From Cudoniella acicularis (lineage: Eukaryota > Ascomycota > Leotiomycetes > Helotiales > Helotiaceae), in the NCBI GenBank assembly GCA_013054445.1, contig JAAMPI010001207.1, forward strand, positions 1-17,820: 17,820 nt of DNA. Reading direction: 5' to 3'. The position numbers were made by a program, and so were the translations under genes. Each line of letters opens with the position of its first letter. The first letter of the stretch is position 1. The notes beneath the pieces are model-generated. The model was given only the letters and a program-made list of their open reading frames with translations. It ran no database searches and was not told where the DNA came from. This document shows, one piece after another, positions 16,757 through 17,820 of the stretch.

Positions 16757-17275
16757 TTTCCTAATGCGAAAACCCAAAAGATATGCAAACCGAAAACTGC
16801 CCTTTGTTATGCCTGAACTGTATGTGGCTGTCTAATAATTGAAGTGAAGCGAGCATTTTTGGGCTGGGAAGTCAAAGTGTTGCTTGGCTGCAGAGAGTCT
16901 GAGGGAGGGGGATTATTGATGTATAGTGGCCTTGGCTCTGCGAAGTACATTTCAGCTCGTGGATATTTGCCTCTTTGAGCGATTGCGGAATTTATGAGGA
17001 GCTGATTCGTGGATATGAGCTTTGAAGAATAGATAGAGAGAGCGAGGGTTTGCATGATTTGCCACTTCTACTGCTAAAAATTCTACAAGTCGAGTCTGAA
17101 AAATCACTTCATACAGAAATTTAACTTCAAAGAATAGCACTCAGAGCAGGAAAAATGTCTACAAGGCGAGAACCTCACTCACTCAGGCAAAATCTCGGAA
17201 AAACTTAAAACAAAGTCCTTCAACCTATTGCAACACCCCCATAAAAAACAAAAGCCACTCTATAGTATTCACTCC
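16757..17275. other. Non-coding stretch, nothing recognised
   Basis: Short minus-strand frames (17055-16807 and 17140-16952) lack recognisable motifs and overlap each other in different phases. No repeat or RNA gene is seen. Confidence 0.4.
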
Positions 17276-17524
17276 ATGCTATTCACCAGCAATTTAGCGG
17301 GAGATTTTCACCCCCGACCAGCTTCAAACCTTCAAGAGGCCGCCGCTACTTCCCCAGACACTCCAACGAAGAGCAAAAAGGAACGAACCGAAAGCAAGAA
17401 GAAGAACCACATCGATGCCCTGCCGGCCGAAGCCAAGGCCAACAAGAAGGGGAAAACATCATCGCAATCCTCTTCGCCAGCACCAGCACCTAGCAGTGAG
17501 TCAATATTTATATCAGGTGACTGA
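17276..17524 (+). CDS. Hypothetical Lys/Ser-rich protein, possible first exon
   Basis: The ATG at 17276 opens 82 codons to a TGA at 17522-17524. The middle is strongly basic (K-S-K-K-E-R-T-E-S-K-K-K, A-N-K-K-G-K), resembling a nuclear localisation or disordered segment, and the end is a Ser/Pro/Ala low-complexity run (S-S-P-A-P-A-P-S-S). Base and codon use in 17330-17495 is more GC-rich and gene-like than the surroundings. A GTGAGT at 17496-17501 could be a splice donor, making this the first exon of a gene running beyond the recognisable part, but I see no good second exon before the window ends. No family identified. It may be a real small gene, a partial gene or a remnant. Confidence 0.35.
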   Translation: MLFTSNLAGDFHPRPASNLQEAAATSPDTPTKSKKERTESKKKNHIDALPAEAKANKKGKTSSQSSSPAPAPSSESIFISGD

Positions 17525-17820
17525 ACGAGTCAAAGTAAAAGTGAAAGGGGAGGATAGACAGGATAGGGATTTTGTAAAGCGGTGATAAAGGTGATCGTTT
17601 TGATTAAATAAAGAATAAAGCAGAAGCAGAGGCTAGAGGCTAGATAAATACAGGTTCTGTGTGGCGTAGCTGCTACGGATCGACAAAAAGCAATACCCGG
17701 AAAGGAAGCTATTCGGACCTTTCGGACCTGCCAGCCATTACATCACTGGTTTGGGACCTGCCAGCCAGCCGTCTTGACAGGTTTCTAGGGGGAAAAGTAA
17801 AGATTAAGTGAAGTTAAGAG
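17525..17820. other. Window end, no gene; short direct repeats
   Basis: GGACCTGCCAGCC occurs at 17724-17736 and again at 17754-17766, each preceded or followed by related CGGACCT and CAGCC pieces. Otherwise it is purine-rich, low-information DNA (GAAGCAGAGGCTAGAGGC at 17623-17640). Confidence 0.5.

Overview
The window looks like nuclear DNA of a filamentous ascomycete. Reading frames are joined by short (about 50-70 nt) GT..AG introns, and the protein families are typical of Pezizomycotina: a HET-domain protein, a cytochrome P450, a class II-like haem peroxidase, an SDR, a GNAT and a small secreted protein. There is also a fungal Tc1/mariner element. Leotiomycetes is a guess from the general feel of the proteins and is not shown by the sequence.

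The region reads as a gene graveyard. Layout: 1-1185, no recognisable gene apart from an orphan minus-strand ORF. 1186 to about 2890 (+), a HET-domain gene broken by a stop and frameshifts, and split inside its conserved W-I-D-S-L motif by a roughly 0.7 kb foldback, MITE-like insertion (about 1996-2687). 2890-4737, non-coding. 4738-6403 (+), a P450 pseudogene that keeps its I-helix, ExxR and haem-cysteine motifs. 6651-7073 (-), the only convincing intact gene, a 140-aa small secreted protein. 7270-9434, mostly degenerate sequence with a possible exon/intron remnant and a small inverted-repeat element. 9435-10307 (+), a GNAT acetyltransferase pseudogene. 10308-12599, AT-rich and repetitive DNA with no recognised gene. 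12600 to about 13240 (-), an SDR pseudogene with an internal deletion. 13559-14573 (-), a secreted haem peroxidase pseudogene. 14779-16120, a complete but dead Tc1/mariner element with about 40-bp inverted termini and a TA duplication. 16123-17820, low-information sequence with one possible exon remnant on the minus strand and a Lys/Ser-rich ORF.

The genes do not visibly work together now. Six protein-coding loci carry nonsense, frameshift or deletion lesions. The three premature stops in the transposase are all explainable as CpA-to-TpA changes, the context preferred by repeat-induced point mutation (RIP), although the many indels need another cause. P450, SDR, peroxidase and acetyltransferase could once have been part of an oxidative or secondary-metabolite neighbourhood, but that is speculation. 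I found no convincing new molecular system. The points most worth checking are the surviving secreted-protein gene, the foldback insertion in the HET gene, and the two inverted-repeat elements.
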